A DNA stretch of 36,154 nucleotides from an uncultured Acidimicrobiaceae bacterium (lineage in GTDB: Bacteria > Actinomycetota > Acidimicrobiia > Acidimicrobiales > Ilumatobacteraceae): contig CAIXHI010000394.1 in NCBI GenBank assembly GCA_903919215.1, forward strand, positions 1-36,154, given 5' to 3'. Position numbers and translations under genes: made by a program. The notes beneath the pieces are model-generated. The model was not told where the DNA came from. It did not search any database and saw nothing but the letters and a program-made list of their open reading frames with translations. Within the stretch, counting starts at the first letter, position 1. Each line of letters starts with the position of its first letter. Of the stretch, positions 9,021 through 16,703 are shown in pieces.

Positions 9021-9941
9021 ATGGCAACCCCCAGCACCCACGATCGGCGGCAGGCGTTCATCCTGTTCGCGGCCTCGATCGCGATCGGGTCGTTCTCCTT
9101 CACGCTGGTGAAGATTGCCCTGCGTGAACTCAGCCCGCTCGGGCTGGCCACGGGCCGAGTCGTCACGGCGGCGCTCGTCTACGTGGCCGTCATCGCCGCC
9201 CGCCCCGCTCGGCGCACGCCCATCCGCAAGGGAGACCGCCTACGCGTCGTGCTGTGCGGTTTTGGTGGTTCGGCGGTCTTCCACCTGTTCTTCAGCTGGG
9301 GACAGCAACGAGTGACGGTGGCGGTGGCGGCCGTGGTGATGGCGACGATGCCGGCGATGGTCGCAGCCGGCGAGGTGCTGTTCCTGCGCCACCGACTGAC
9401 CGGATTGCACCTCGCCGGTCTGACTGCGTCGATCGCAGGATGCGTGGCCATCGGCGTCGCCGGAGGGGGCCACGGGTCGACGTCGGCCTTGGGTGCGGGC
9501 GCGATCGCCCTTGCCACCTTGACCTGGGCGGCGGTGACGGTCGCCACCCGCAGCATCACCAAGTCGTATGACGGGTGGTGGCTGAACACGCCAGGCACCC
9601 TGCTGGGCGTGCTCGTCATCCTCGCCCTCGAGGCGCCGCACCTCGGCGAGTTCGGGAGCCTGTCGTTGAAGGGTTGGCTGGCCATCATCTGGCTCGGCTC
9701 CGCCAGTTCAGCCTTCATCTACTACGTGATGGCACGGGTGATGACCGTCATGTCCGGAACGACGGCCTCGGCCCTCGGCACCGTCGTCACCCCGTCGAGC
9801 GTGTTGGTGGCATGGCTCGTGTTGGGCGACACGCCGTCGTTCGCCGAAGTGCTCGGCGGCATCTGCGTCATCAGCGGAGCGGTCCTCGTCACGCGCGGCC
9901 CGGCACCCGACGCGCACCTGGAGCTGACAGCCCCCCTGTGA
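9021..9941 (+). CDS. DMT superfamily permease (EamA domains)
   Basis: Predicted 306-residue membrane protein with about ten hydrophobic segments, matching two EamA repeats. The first contains the FAASIAIGSFSFTLVKIALRELSPLGLATGR pattern. The second half ends with a GGICVISGAVLVTRG segment, as in many DMT exporters. Substrate is unknown; families of this type export amino acids, nucleosides or drugs. It is divergent from larE with a 46 bp spacer. It is distinct from the rarD-type transporter at the left of the window. Confidence 0.85.
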   Translation: MATPSTHDRRQAFILFAASIAIGSFSFTLVKIALRELSPLGLATGRVVTAALVYVAVIAARPARRTPIRKGDRLRVVLCGFGGSAVFHLFFSWGQQRVTVAVAAVVMATMPAMVAAGEVLFLRHRLTGLHLAGLTASIAGCVAIGVAGGGHGSTSALGAGAIALATLTWAAVTVATRSITKSYDGWWLNTPGTLLGVLVILALEAPHLGEFGSLSLKGWLAIIWLGSASSAFIYYVMARVMTVMSGTTASALGTVVTPSSVLVAWLVLGDTPSFAEVLGGICVISGAVLVTRGPAPDAHLELTAPL

Positions 9942-10022
9942 TGTTCTGAGTTCCGTGCGCATTGTTGCTTGTGGCCGCGCCGCACGGGGCGCACACTCAA
10001 GGTGCAGAGCAACCTTCCTGAG

Positions 10023-10028
10023 AGGAGG
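10023..10028 (+). promoter_or_regulatory. Ribosome binding site AGGAGG
   Basis: A consensus AGGAGG 5 nt before the ATG at 10034 fixes the start of the DUF2157 membrane protein. It contrasts with the many genes here that lack any Shine-Dalgarno. Confidence 0.75.
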
Positions 10029-10033
10029 CCGCC

Positions 10034-11539
10034 ATGATCGGACTCGCCCCGCTCGTCGTGGTCGCACTCGTGCTCGCTGGCGTCTACGCCGCAGGGCACC
10101 ACAGCCGCCATCCCGCCTCGCCGATGGGGCCGATGGGCCTCGCTCCGAGGATGCGACAGACCAGCCATCATCCATCACGCCCCACGGGCGCACACTCCGC
10201 CGCCGCGCACCAGCCGCGGACGGCGGCTCCATCCGCTGAGGACACCCCGCTCGACGCCGCACTCGCGGATTGGTGCGCTGCGGGACTCATCACGGACGAA
10301 CAGGCCGAACGGATCGAGGCCTACGAACACAACGCGATCGAACTCGCCCGCGCCGTGAACACCACAGCGTTGGAGCCCGCTCCCGCCCAGCGCCGCGTCC
10401 CCTTCATCGCCGAGGCACTCGGGTACCTCGGTGGCGTCCTCGGTCTCGCCGGCATCGTGTTGTTGATGGCCCGCTACTGGCCCGATATGTCCACACCCGG
10501 TCGGCTGGCCATCAGCGGTGGCAGCGCCACCGCACTGGCACTCGCTGGCCTGATGGTGCATGAGGGCGAGCCGGCGCTCACTAGGTTGCGCTGGTTCCTC
10601 TGGCTGCTGTCGTCCACGGTCGGTGCCGTGTTCGCCGGCGTGCTCGGCGCCGAGGCGCTCGGGTTCCACCCGGCGGACAAGGTGGCCCTCGTCGTCGCAA
10701 CGATGGTCACCGTGCAGAACGCCGCGTTCTGGTGGTGGCGTGATCGGCCGGTGCAGCAGACGCTCACCCTCGTCGGCGCCTCCACCCTGGTGGGTACGTT
10801 CGTCGCGCAGTTCACAGGCGTGGGGCTGACCGGGCTGACATTGGTGGCCTTCGGCGTCGCACTCGCAGTCACCGGGTGGCGTTCGCTCACACCCGCACCG
10901 GAACTCACCGCCCTGGTCGGGGCGGCAACGATGGTGGTCGGTTCGGCGATGTCGAGTTCCGAATGGCACGGATGGGGTATGGCGCTGATGCTCGCCGCCG
11001 TCGGCGCGATCCTGATCTCCGCGGCCTGGCCGGGTGACGTGTGCGACCGCGGTGTGCGCGTCGCCCTCACCGTGGTGGGTTGCGCAGGTGCGCTCCAAGC
11101 CGTCCCATCCGCGGTCGGGTACTTCTCGCAGCAGGCAGGCATCCTCACCGGATCCGCTGTATGGCTCGCAGGCGTCGGTCTGGTCTCCATCGGCAACCGC
11201 CGGGTGGCTCGCGCTCCCCTGGTCCTCGAGGTACTTGGGGGTGTCGGTGTCGTCGCCGGTACGGCCGTGATGGGCTTCGAGTCGGTGGCCGTCGCCACGC
11301 TCGCCGGCCTGGCAACGGCTGTCTGCCTGCTGGCCCTGGGCGCCGCCCCCGGTCGGGTGCTGATGTCGCTGTTCGGCTCGGCCGGGTTGCTGGTCAACGT
11401 CCCGTGGTCGATCACACACTTCTTCCCCGGGGAAGGCCGGGTCCCTGTGCTGATCATCGCCTGCGGCACGGTGATCATCGCCATCGCTGTCTGGATGTCC
11501 CGAATGGGTGGCCGCCTGCGCGACGAACTCAACCGCTGA
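10034..11539 (+). CDS. DUF2157 domain-containing membrane protein
   Basis: Predicted 501-residue polytopic membrane protein of unknown function. An N-terminal hydrophobic segment (about residues 4-20) is followed by a His/Pro-rich loop. Then comes the DUF2157-type soluble helix (about 71-110, with ADWCAAGLITDEQAERI), and a long series of membrane segments beginning EALGYLGGVLGLAGIVLL at about 127. The extra N-terminal membrane helix is not typical of the shorter family members. It ends 11 bp inside the convergent acyl-CoA dehydrogenase gene. Confidence 0.75.
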   Translation: MIGLAPLVVVALVLAGVYAAGHHSRHPASPMGPMGLAPRMRQTSHHPSRPTGAHSAAAHQPRTAAPSAEDTPLDAALADWCAAGLITDEQAERIEAYEHNAIELARAVNTTALEPAPAQRRVPFIAEALGYLGGVLGLAGIVLLMARYWPDMSTPGRLAISGGSATALALAGLMVHEGEPALTRLRWFLWLLSSTVGAVFAGVLGAEALGFHPADKVALVVATMVTVQNAAFWWWRDRPVQQTLTLVGASTLVGTFVAQFTGVGLTGLTLVAFGVALAVTGWRSLTPAPELTALVGAATMVVGSAMSSSEWHGWGMALMLAAVGAILISAAWPGDVCDRGVRVALTVVGCAGALQAVPSAVGYFSQQAGILTGSAVWLAGVGLVSIGNRRVARAPLVLEVLGGVGVVAGTAVMGFESVAVATLAGLATAVCLLALGAAPGRVLMSLFGSAGLLVNVPWSITHFFPGEGRVPVLIIACGTVIIAIAVWMSRMGGRLRDELNR

Positions 11540-12746
11540 TGTGACCGCGGGTCTCCGCCCACGGACGACCCGCAGCCGCATCCGGTTCGGCGGGCAGACC
11601 CAGCACGCGCTCGCCGATGATGTTGCGCTGGACGGCCCAGGTGCCACCGCCGATGGTGAGCGCCGGGGCGAACATGAACCCGTCGTACCACCCTGCGTCG
11701 AGCAGGCCGCCGGGTATCGGCCCTTGACCGAGCCCACTGAATGAGCCCGAGGCAGCGCTGTCGCCATCGACGCGCCGCAACATGGCCAAGGCACCCACGG
11801 AGTCACGAGCAAGTGCCATGACATGCTGACCGTGCTCGTCGGCCAGCAACTTGCGGACGCTGGCTTCCGGACCGGGCTGGCGTCCCTGCACACGCGCCGA
11901 CAGGGTGCGCAGACGGATGAGGTCGAGGATCACGTGCTCGGTGTACACCGCAGCGATGCGTTGACGGAGGTGCGGGTCGGTCACCGGACCTGTCGAGCGG
12001 ATGAGATCCACCAGATCGAGGCCAGTCGGTCCCATCCCCCACAGCACACCGCCGGTGCTCAGCGACACACGCTCGTTGCCGAGCGTCACCTTGGCCAATC
12101 GCCAGCCGTCGTTGACCTCGCCGACGAGGTTCGCCGCGGGCAAGCGAACATCGGTGAAGAACACCTCGTTGAACGTCTGTCCGCCGGTCATCTCGGTGAT
12201 CGGTCGAATCTCGATCCCGGGCAGATCCATCGGGCAGATGAAGTAGGAGATACCTCTCTGCTTCGGCGCAGTCGGGTCGGTGCGGGCGATGAGGATGCCG
12301 AACTTGGCGAACTGCGCTCCGCTGGTCCAGATCTTCTGACCGTTGATGATCCATTCGTCGCCGTCACGTTCAGCGCGGGTGCCAAGCGCCGCCAGGTCGC
12401 TGCCCGCCTCGGGTTCGCTGAACAGTTGGCACCAGAACTCCTCACCGCTCAGCAGCGGGAACAGGTAACGCGCCTTCTGATCCTCGGTGCCCGCGTAGGC
12501 GATGGTGGGGCCGGCCCAGCCGATCCCGATCGGGTTCGTTGGGCGGCGCACCTTGGCCCGCCGCAGTTCGTCGTCGATGATCAACTGGTGCACCGGGTCG
12601 GCACCCACACCCCATGGGGCCGGCCAGTGCGGAGCCACATATCCGGCCTCGGCGAGCTGACGGCCCGTCGGCGCCGGGTGCTCGTGTAGCCATGTGCGCA
12701 CCGCGAGACGGCGCGGATCGTCCTCCGCAGGCAACTGGAAGTCCAT
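11529..12746 (-). CDS. Acyl-CoA dehydrogenase family protein (FadE-type)
   Basis: Predicted 405-residue FAD-dependent enzyme that introduces an alpha-beta double bond into an acyl-CoA. The start at 12746 (MDFQLPAEDD) is supported by a TAGGGT element 7 nt upstream. The N-terminal AEAGYVAPHWPAPWG stretch, the FAD-binding motif QLFSEPEAGSDLA (about 107-119) and INGQKIWTSGA (about 134-144) are typical. The C-terminal GGGTWAVQRNIIGERVLGLP resembles actinobacterial FadE proteins of lipid or sterol side-chain oxidation. Chain specificity, and whether it works alone or with a partner subunit, cannot be seen. It is divergent from an acyl-CoA synthetase gene, and the two share a regulatory spacer with hairpin repeats. 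Confidence 0.9.
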   Translation of the reverse strand: MDFQLPAEDDPRRLAVRTWLHEHPAPTGRQLAEAGYVAPHWPAPWGVGADPVHQLIIDDELRRAKVRRPTNPIGIGWAGPTIAYAGTEDQKARYLFPLLSGEEFWCQLFSEPEAGSDLAALGTRAERDGDEWIINGQKIWTSGAQFAKFGILIARTDPTAPKQRGISYFICPMDLPGIEIRPITEMTGGQTFNEVFFTDVRLPAANLVGEVNDGWRLAKVTLGNERVSLSTGGVLWGMGPTGLDLVDLIRSTGPVTDPHLRQRIAAVYTEHVILDLIRLRTLSARVQGRQPGPEASVRKLLADEHGQHVMALARDSVGALAMLRRVDGDSAASGSFSGLGQGPIPGGLLDAGWYDGFMFAPALTIGGGTWAVQRNIIGERVLGLPAEPDAAAGRPWAETRGHISG

Positions 12747-12753
12747 CCCCCCG

Positions 12754-12759
12754 ACCCTA
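12754..12759 (-). promoter_or_regulatory. Candidate -10 element (TAGGGT) for the acyl-CoA dehydrogenase
   Basis: On the minus strand TAGGGT ends 7 nt before the ATG at 12746. Hairpin repeat A begins 22 bp farther upstream, close to where a -35 or operator would lie. Confidence 0.5.
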
Positions 12760-12780
12760 ACCCTCCCCCCTTTCATCCTC

Positions 12781-12828
12781 TGTGTCGCGGGTCTGACCAC
12801 CAAGGACGGACAGCACGGCCGCGACACA
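12781..12828. repeat. Intergenic hairpin repeat, copy A
   Basis: This 48-nt element has perfect 10-bp outer arms (TGTGTCGCGG at 12781-12790 and its complement at 12819-12828). It contains an inner imperfect hairpin made by GTCTGACC and GGACGGAC. It matches copy B at 12868-12917 in the left arm and inner hairpin but differs in the last interior bases. Both lie between divergent genes, where no transcript needs terminating, so an operator or a REP-like mobile palindrome is more likely than a terminator. Confidence 0.75.
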
Positions 12829-12867
12829 CAGGGGACCGAGCCAACTCCGACCGCGCCGGCCGAACGT

Positions 12868-12917
12868 CTGTGTCGCGGGTCTGACCTCCGAGGACGGACG
12901 ACCCGGGCGCGACACAG
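12868..12917. repeat. Intergenic hairpin repeat, copy B
   Basis: This is the second copy, with perfect outer arms CTGTGTCGCG (12868-12877) and CGCGACACAG (12908-12917) and an inner hairpin around CCTCCGAGG. The core GGGTCTGACCTC (12877-12888) also occurs in a third hairpin at 29115-29126. It ends 33 bp before the putative -10 of the acyl-CoA synthetase gene. Confidence 0.75.
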
Positions 12918-12950
12918 ATGGGAAAGGTGGGGGTTCCGTGCGTGACCAAC

Positions 12951-12956
12951 TACGGT
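12951..12956 (+). promoter_or_regulatory. Candidate -10 element (TACGGT) for the acyl-CoA synthetase
   Basis: TACGGT is 8 nt before a GTG at 12965, supporting that codon as start over the GTG at 12938, which would lie upstream of the -10. Confidence 0.45.
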
Positions 12957-12964
12957 CGGACCCC

Positions 12965-14578
12965 GTGACTGCTGGATGGAACTTCGCTGAGATCTGGGAA
13001 CGCATCGCCGACCGCGCGCCGGATGAGGTGGTGCAGTTACAGGGCGACCGGGTGTTCACCTGGCAACAGTTCGACCGACGTGCCGACGGCATCGCCGCGG
13101 CGTTGCTCGCCGGCGGTGCGCAGCATCAGGACAAGGTCGCGCACTACCTGTACAACTGCCCGGAGTTCATGGAGAGCATGTTCGCCATGTACAAGGCGGG
13201 CCTCGCGCCGGTAAACACCAACTACCGCTACACCGACGACGAGCTCGAGTACCTGTGGGAGAACTCCGACACGGTGGCCGTCGTGTTCCACGGCACGTTC
13301 ACCGAACGGTGCGACGCAATGCGCTCCCGTGCCCCACGAGTGCACACCTGGATCTGGGTCGACGACGGCAGCGGTCCGTGCCCCGACTGGGCGATCGATT
13401 ACGAGGTCGCGGCAACCAGCGCGACCGGGCGCACGATCCCGCCATGGGGACGCAGCGGCGACGATCTCTATCTGATCTACACGGGCGGCACGACGGGCTT
13501 CCCCAAGGGCGTGATGTGGCGCCAGGACGACGTGGTCGGCAGCCTCGACAACTCCTCCAAGGCCAAACTGCCCGCCGAACCGGGTTGGGAAGTGTTCGAC
13601 GGTCGCATCAGCGGACCCGGACCGCGAGTGCTGCCCGGGGCTCCGTTGATGCACGGTACGGGGGCGTTCAACGCGATGAGCGTGCTGATGAACGGCGGCT
13701 CAATTGTCACCATGCAGGGCCGTCACTTCGATCCGGCGGAGCTACTCGACACCATCCAGCACTACAAAGCGACGACGATGTCGATCGTCGGCGACGCGAT
13801 GGCCAAGCCGATCCTGCGGGCACTCGACGCCGAACCCGACCGCTGGGACTTCTCCTCGATGCGCGTCATGATCTCCAGCGGGGTCATCTGGGCCGCAGAG
13901 ACGAAGGCCGGACTGCTGCGGCACAACCAGCGGTTGATCATGGTCGACACCCTGGGCAGCAGCGAGGCGATCGGCATGGCGGCGAACACCACCAAGGCCG
14001 GTGGCGGCAGCAGCACCGCCAAGTTCGCCCTCGGCCCCAACACCCGCGTTCTCACCGAGGATGGCCGCGAAGTGCAGGCGGGTAGCGGCGAGCGTGGGCG
14101 GGTGGCGCTGCGCGGCCGCACACCGATCGGGTACTACAAGGATCCCGTGAAGAGCGCCGACACGTTCATCGTCCACGACGGTGTGCGCTGGAGCATTCCT
14201 GGCGACTGGGCCGAAGTGGAGGCCGATGGCACGTTGAAGCTCTACGGACGCGGCAGCCAGTGCATCAACACCGGCGGCGAGAAGGTCTACCCGGAGGAGG
14301 TCGAGGAGGCGCTGAAGCTGCACCCCTCGGTCGATGACGCCGCCGTCGTGGGCGTGCCCGACGAACGGTTCGGCGAGGCGATCACCGCCCTCGTGCAACT
14401 CCACGAGGGGCACACCCTCGACGAGAAGGCACTCATCGCCTATGTGCGTGAGCACCATGCGGCCTACAAGTCGCCGAAACGGGTGCTGCAGATCGCCACC
14501 ATCGGTCGCGCCGCCAACGGCAAGCTGAACTACAAGAACCTGCGCGACGAAGCGCTGCGCCAGCTCGGAATTTCCTGA
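12965..14578 (+). CDS. Acyl-CoA synthetase (FadD type)
   Basis: Predicted 537-residue adenylate-forming ligase that activates a carboxylic acid to its CoA thioester. The ATP-binding motif YTGGTTGFPKG is at residues 172-182. Other signatures are GDAMAKP, the GYYKDPVKSADTF hinge region, and the C-terminal GGEKVYPEEVEEAL with a Lys near the end of ANGKLNYK. The TGFPKGVMWRQDD segment resembles mycobacterial FadD19/FadD3-like enzymes that handle sterol side chains or related acids; this assignment is tentative. Start: the frame also opens at GTG 12938, but GTG 12965 (MTAGWNFAEIWE) follows a TACGGT element and gives a family-typical N-terminus. The downstream SDR starts 28 bp later with its own -10. 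Confidence 0.88.
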   Translation: MTAGWNFAEIWERIADRAPDEVVQLQGDRVFTWQQFDRRADGIAAALLAGGAQHQDKVAHYLYNCPEFMESMFAMYKAGLAPVNTNYRYTDDELEYLWENSDTVAVVFHGTFTERCDAMRSRAPRVHTWIWVDDGSGPCPDWAIDYEVAATSATGRTIPPWGRSGDDLYLIYTGGTTGFPKGVMWRQDDVVGSLDNSSKAKLPAEPGWEVFDGRISGPGPRVLPGAPLMHGTGAFNAMSVLMNGGSIVTMQGRHFDPAELLDTIQHYKATTMSIVGDAMAKPILRALDAEPDRWDFSSMRVMISSGVIWAAETKAGLLRHNQRLIMVDTLGSSEAIGMAANTTKAGGGSSTAKFALGPNTRVLTEDGREVQAGSGERGRVALRGRTPIGYYKDPVKSADTFIVHDGVRWSIPGDWAEVEADGTLKLYGRGSQCINTGGEKVYPEEVEEALKLHPSVDDAAVVGVPDERFGEAITALVQLHEGHTLDEKALIAYVREHHAAYKSPKRVLQIATIGRAANGKLNYKNLRDEALRQLGIS

Positions 14579-14593
14579 CGCCGGTCGTCCCGG

Positions 14594-14599
14594 TAGCGT
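14594..14599 (+). promoter_or_regulatory. Candidate -10 element (TAGCGT) for the MFE-2-like SDR
   Basis: TAGCGT lies 7 nt before the ATG at 14607, within the 28 bp spacer after the acyl-CoA synthetase, suggesting a leaderless internal promoter. Confidence 0.45.
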
Positions 14600-14606
14600 T
14601 CGCGCC

Positions 14607-15506
14607 ATGAGCGCAGATCAACTCGGGTACGACGGCAAGGTAGTCATCATCACTGGCGCAGGCGGTGGCTTGGGTCGGCAACACGCGCTGCTGATGGCCA
14701 GCCGGGGCGCGCTCGTGGTCATCAACGATCTCGGCGGAGCGGTCGACGGCAGCGGTAGCGACAAGGGTGCGGCCGACCGCGTGGTCGACGAGATCAAGTC
14801 CCTGGGAGGCGACGCCGTGGCCGACACCAACACCGTCGCCACCCCTGAAGGTGGTGCCGCGATCGTGCAGACCGCTGTCGACGCCTACGGCAAGGTCGAC
14901 GTCGTCATCAACAACGCCGGCATCCTGCGCGACAAGGCGTTCCACAATCTCGAACCCGATCAGCTGAACGCGGTACTCGATGTGCACCTCAAAGGCGCCT
15001 TCCACGTCACCCAGCCGGCATGGCGCATCATGCGCGAACAGGGTTACGGCCGCATCGTCAGCACGTCCAGCGCAGCGGGTGTGTTCGGCAACTTCGGCCA
15101 GACCAACTACGGCGCGGCGAAGATGGGCTTGGTCGGCTTCACCCGCGTGCTCGCCGTCGAGGGTGCCAAGTTCAACATCAAGGCCAACGCGATCGCTCCG
15201 TTGGCGATGACCCGCATGACCGAGACGATCCTGGGCTCGTTGGGCGATGTGTTGAAGCCGGAACTGGTGTCACCGCTGGTGGCGTTCCTTGCCCACGACG
15301 ACTGCCCGGTCAGCGGCAAGCTGTTCAGTGTCGGCGGCGGCCGTGTGGCCGAAGTGTTCCTCGCGGAAGCCCAGGGGTACTTCAAGAAGGACCTCACCAT
15401 GGAGGATGTGCGCGACAACTGGAGCACGGTCACCGATCAGACCGGTTACGGGGTGCCCAGCAACCTGGGCGAAGAGACGGCGATGTTCCTGCCGTTCTTC
15501 AAGTGA
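14607..15506 (+). CDS. SDR family oxidoreductase, 3-hydroxyacyl-CoA dehydrogenase (MFE-2/17beta-HSD4-like)
   Basis: Predicted 299-residue short-chain dehydrogenase. The cofactor motif TGAGGGLG is at residues 16-23, followed by an acidic residue after the second strand (Asp41), which suggests NAD. NNAG is at 102-105, the catalytic Ser is near 154-155, and Tyr168/Lys172 are present. The NDLGGAVDGSG insertion and C-terminal region resemble the dehydrogenase domain of peroxisomal multifunctional enzyme type 2, which oxidises 3-hydroxyacyl-CoA. A beta-oxidation role with the upstream acyl-CoA synthetase and the divergent dehydrogenase is likely but inferred. No hydratase gene is adjacent. Confidence 0.87.
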   Translation: MSADQLGYDGKVVIITGAGGGLGRQHALLMASRGALVVINDLGGAVDGSGSDKGAADRVVDEIKSLGGDAVADTNTVATPEGGAAIVQTAVDAYGKVDVVINNAGILRDKAFHNLEPDQLNAVLDVHLKGAFHVTQPAWRIMREQGYGRIVSTSSAAGVFGNFGQTNYGAAKMGLVGFTRVLAVEGAKFNIKANAIAPLAMTRMTETILGSLGDVLKPELVSPLVAFLAHDDCPVSGKLFSVGGGRVAEVFLAEAQGYFKKDLTMEDVRDNWSTVTDQTGYGVPSNLGEETAMFLPFFK

Positions 15507-15511
15507 ACGAA

Positions 15512-15517
15512 TAGCAT
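15512..15517 (+). promoter_or_regulatory. Candidate -10 element (TAGCAT) for the LapA-domain gene
   Basis: TAGCAT lies 7 nt before the ATG at 15525, inside the 18 bp spacer after the SDR stop. Confidence 0.45.
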
Positions 15518-15524
15518 TCGCCAC

Positions 15525-15800
15525 ATGACCGACCCCAAGGAAACTGGATACAACCGCGGACCGCAGCCTGATGTCGACTCCAAGCCGAACATCGCGCTGA
15601 TCGCCGGCGTCATCGTGATCATCGCCTGCGCTCTGTTGTTCGTGCGCAACGACCAAGCCGTCTCCATCGACTTCCTTTTCTACGAGAAGACGACGACGGT
15701 CAGATGGGCCGTGCTGATGGCCATCGTCCTGGGTGTCCTGCTCGACCGGGCGTTCACCATCTGGTGGCGCCGACGCCGACGCAAGAACGACGACGACTGA
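15525..15800 (+). CDS. LapA (DUF1049) domain membrane protein
   Basis: Predicted 91-residue small membrane protein. A hydrophilic N-terminus (about 24 residues) is followed by a first membrane helix (IALIAGVIVIIACALLFV). Then come the VRNDQAVSIDFLFYE segment typical of LapA/DUF1049, a second helix (WAVLMAIVLGVLLDRAF) and a strongly basic tail ending in acidic residues. In proteobacteria LapA acts in lipopolysaccharide assembly, but actinobacterial members have no known role. Length fits the family. Confidence 0.75.
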   Translation: MTDPKETGYNRGPQPDVDSKPNIALIAGVIVIIACALLFVRNDQAVSIDFLFYEKTTTVRWAVLMAIVLGVLLDRAFTIWWRRRRRKNDDD

Positions 15801-15816
15801 ACGAGATGGCCCTCCG

Positions 15817-16647
15817 ATGATCGTGCCGTCGACCGACGGCGTGGAAATTGCGGTGCACGACCTCGGCGGTGCCGGCTCGGCACTCTTGGTGGCGCACGCC
15901 ACCGGGTTCCATGGTCGCTGCTACGAACCCCTCGCTGAAGCACTCCCCACGCGGCATTGCATTGCCTTCGATTACCGCGGACACGGCGACACCACACGTC
16001 CGCCAGGGCCCCTCGACTGGCAGCAGTTCGGCGACGACACCGTGGCGATGGCGGAATGGACCGCCGAGCGCTATGGCAGCCCGATCGATGCGTTCGGCCA
16101 CTCGATGGGCGCCGCCTGTCTGTTGATCGCCGCCCACCGCCGACCCGAACTGTTTCGCCGCATCGCGGCCTTCGAGCCGATCGTGTTCCCGCCCGTTGCT
16201 GACGACTTCGACTACGCCAACACCCCACTGGCCCAGGGGGCCCGGCGGCGGCGTTCCACCTTTGTGTCGTACGCGGCGGCGCTGGAGAACTTCGCGGCGA
16301 AACGGCCGCTCAGTGCGTTCACCCCAGCGGCCCTCGACGCGTACGTGCGATACGGCTTTCGCGAGGACGACGACGGTCAGGTGCACCTGAAGTGCACCAC
16401 CGAGACCGAGGCGCTGACGTTCGCGGGTGGTCCCGCCCACACCACGTGGGACCACCTGTCGTCGATCACCACCGAGGTGCTGGTGATCACCGGACGGATC
16501 GAACCGATGCAGCCGTCGGCGATTGCCGCGGAGATCGCCGAGCGGCTACCGAACGCGACGTACGTGCAGCGCGATGATCTCGACCATTTCGGACCGATGA
16601 CCCACCCCAATGAGATCGCCGCGCTGTTGATCGAGGCGTTCGCCTGA
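15817..16647 (+). CDS. Alpha/beta hydrolase
   Basis: Predicted 276-residue alpha/beta-hydrolase-fold enzyme. The start at 15817 (MIVPSTDGVEIAV) is chosen over the in-frame upstream codons that lie inside the preceding gene. The oxyanion-region motif HATGFHG is at residues 27-33, the nucleophile elbow GHSMG at 94-98 (Ser96), and the probable catalytic His257 is in DHFGPM. The acid residue probably lies in the ITGRIEPMQP strand-loop. The substrate is unknown; it may be an ester or thioester given the lipid-related neighbours. A hairpin follows immediately after the stop. Confidence 0.83.
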   Translation: MIVPSTDGVEIAVHDLGGAGSALLVAHATGFHGRCYEPLAEALPTRHCIAFDYRGHGDTTRPPGPLDWQQFGDDTVAMAEWTAERYGSPIDAFGHSMGAACLLIAAHRRPELFRRIAAFEPIVFPPVADDFDYANTPLAQGARRRRSTFVSYAAALENFAAKRPLSAFTPAALDAYVRYGFREDDDGQVHLKCTTETEALTFAGGPAHTTWDHLSSITTEVLVITGRIEPMQPSAIAAEIAERLPNATYVQRDDLDHFGPMTHPNEIAALLIEAFA

Positions 16648-16676
16648 TCGGTGTCGGCACCACGAGGCGACACTGA
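16648..16676 (+). terminator. Hairpin after the alpha/beta hydrolase
   Basis: A 9-bp stem with one G-T pair (TCGGTGTCG / CGACACTGA) and an 11-nt loop begins right after the TGA at 16645-16647. It precedes the putative -10 of the next gene, as expected for a terminator between independent transcripts. No U tract. Confidence 0.5.
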
Positions 16677-16691
16677 CGCGCACCCCTTCCC

Positions 16692-16697
16692 TACGAT
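16692..16697 (+). promoter_or_regulatory. Candidate -10 element (TACGAT) for the RecB-like nuclease
   Basis: TACGAT lies 6 nt before the ATG at 16704. Confidence 0.5.
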
Positions 16698-16703
16698 GGC
16701 GGC

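Noticed and set aside
10175..11893. 572-codon minus-strand open frame opposite the DUF2157 gene
   Set aside because: Low-complexity Arg/Gly/His-rich translation with no domain. The plus strand encodes a coherent membrane protein with a consensus ribosome site.
12781..12917. Hairpin repeats considered as transcription terminators
   Set aside because: They lie between divergent gene starts, so no transcript end is expected there; kept as repeats/possible operators.
12938..12964. GTG at 12938 as the acyl-CoA synthetase start
   Set aside because: It lies upstream of the putative -10 at 12951-12956 and adds an N-terminal extension unlike the family. It is not excluded, because an AAAGGTGG-like site precedes it.
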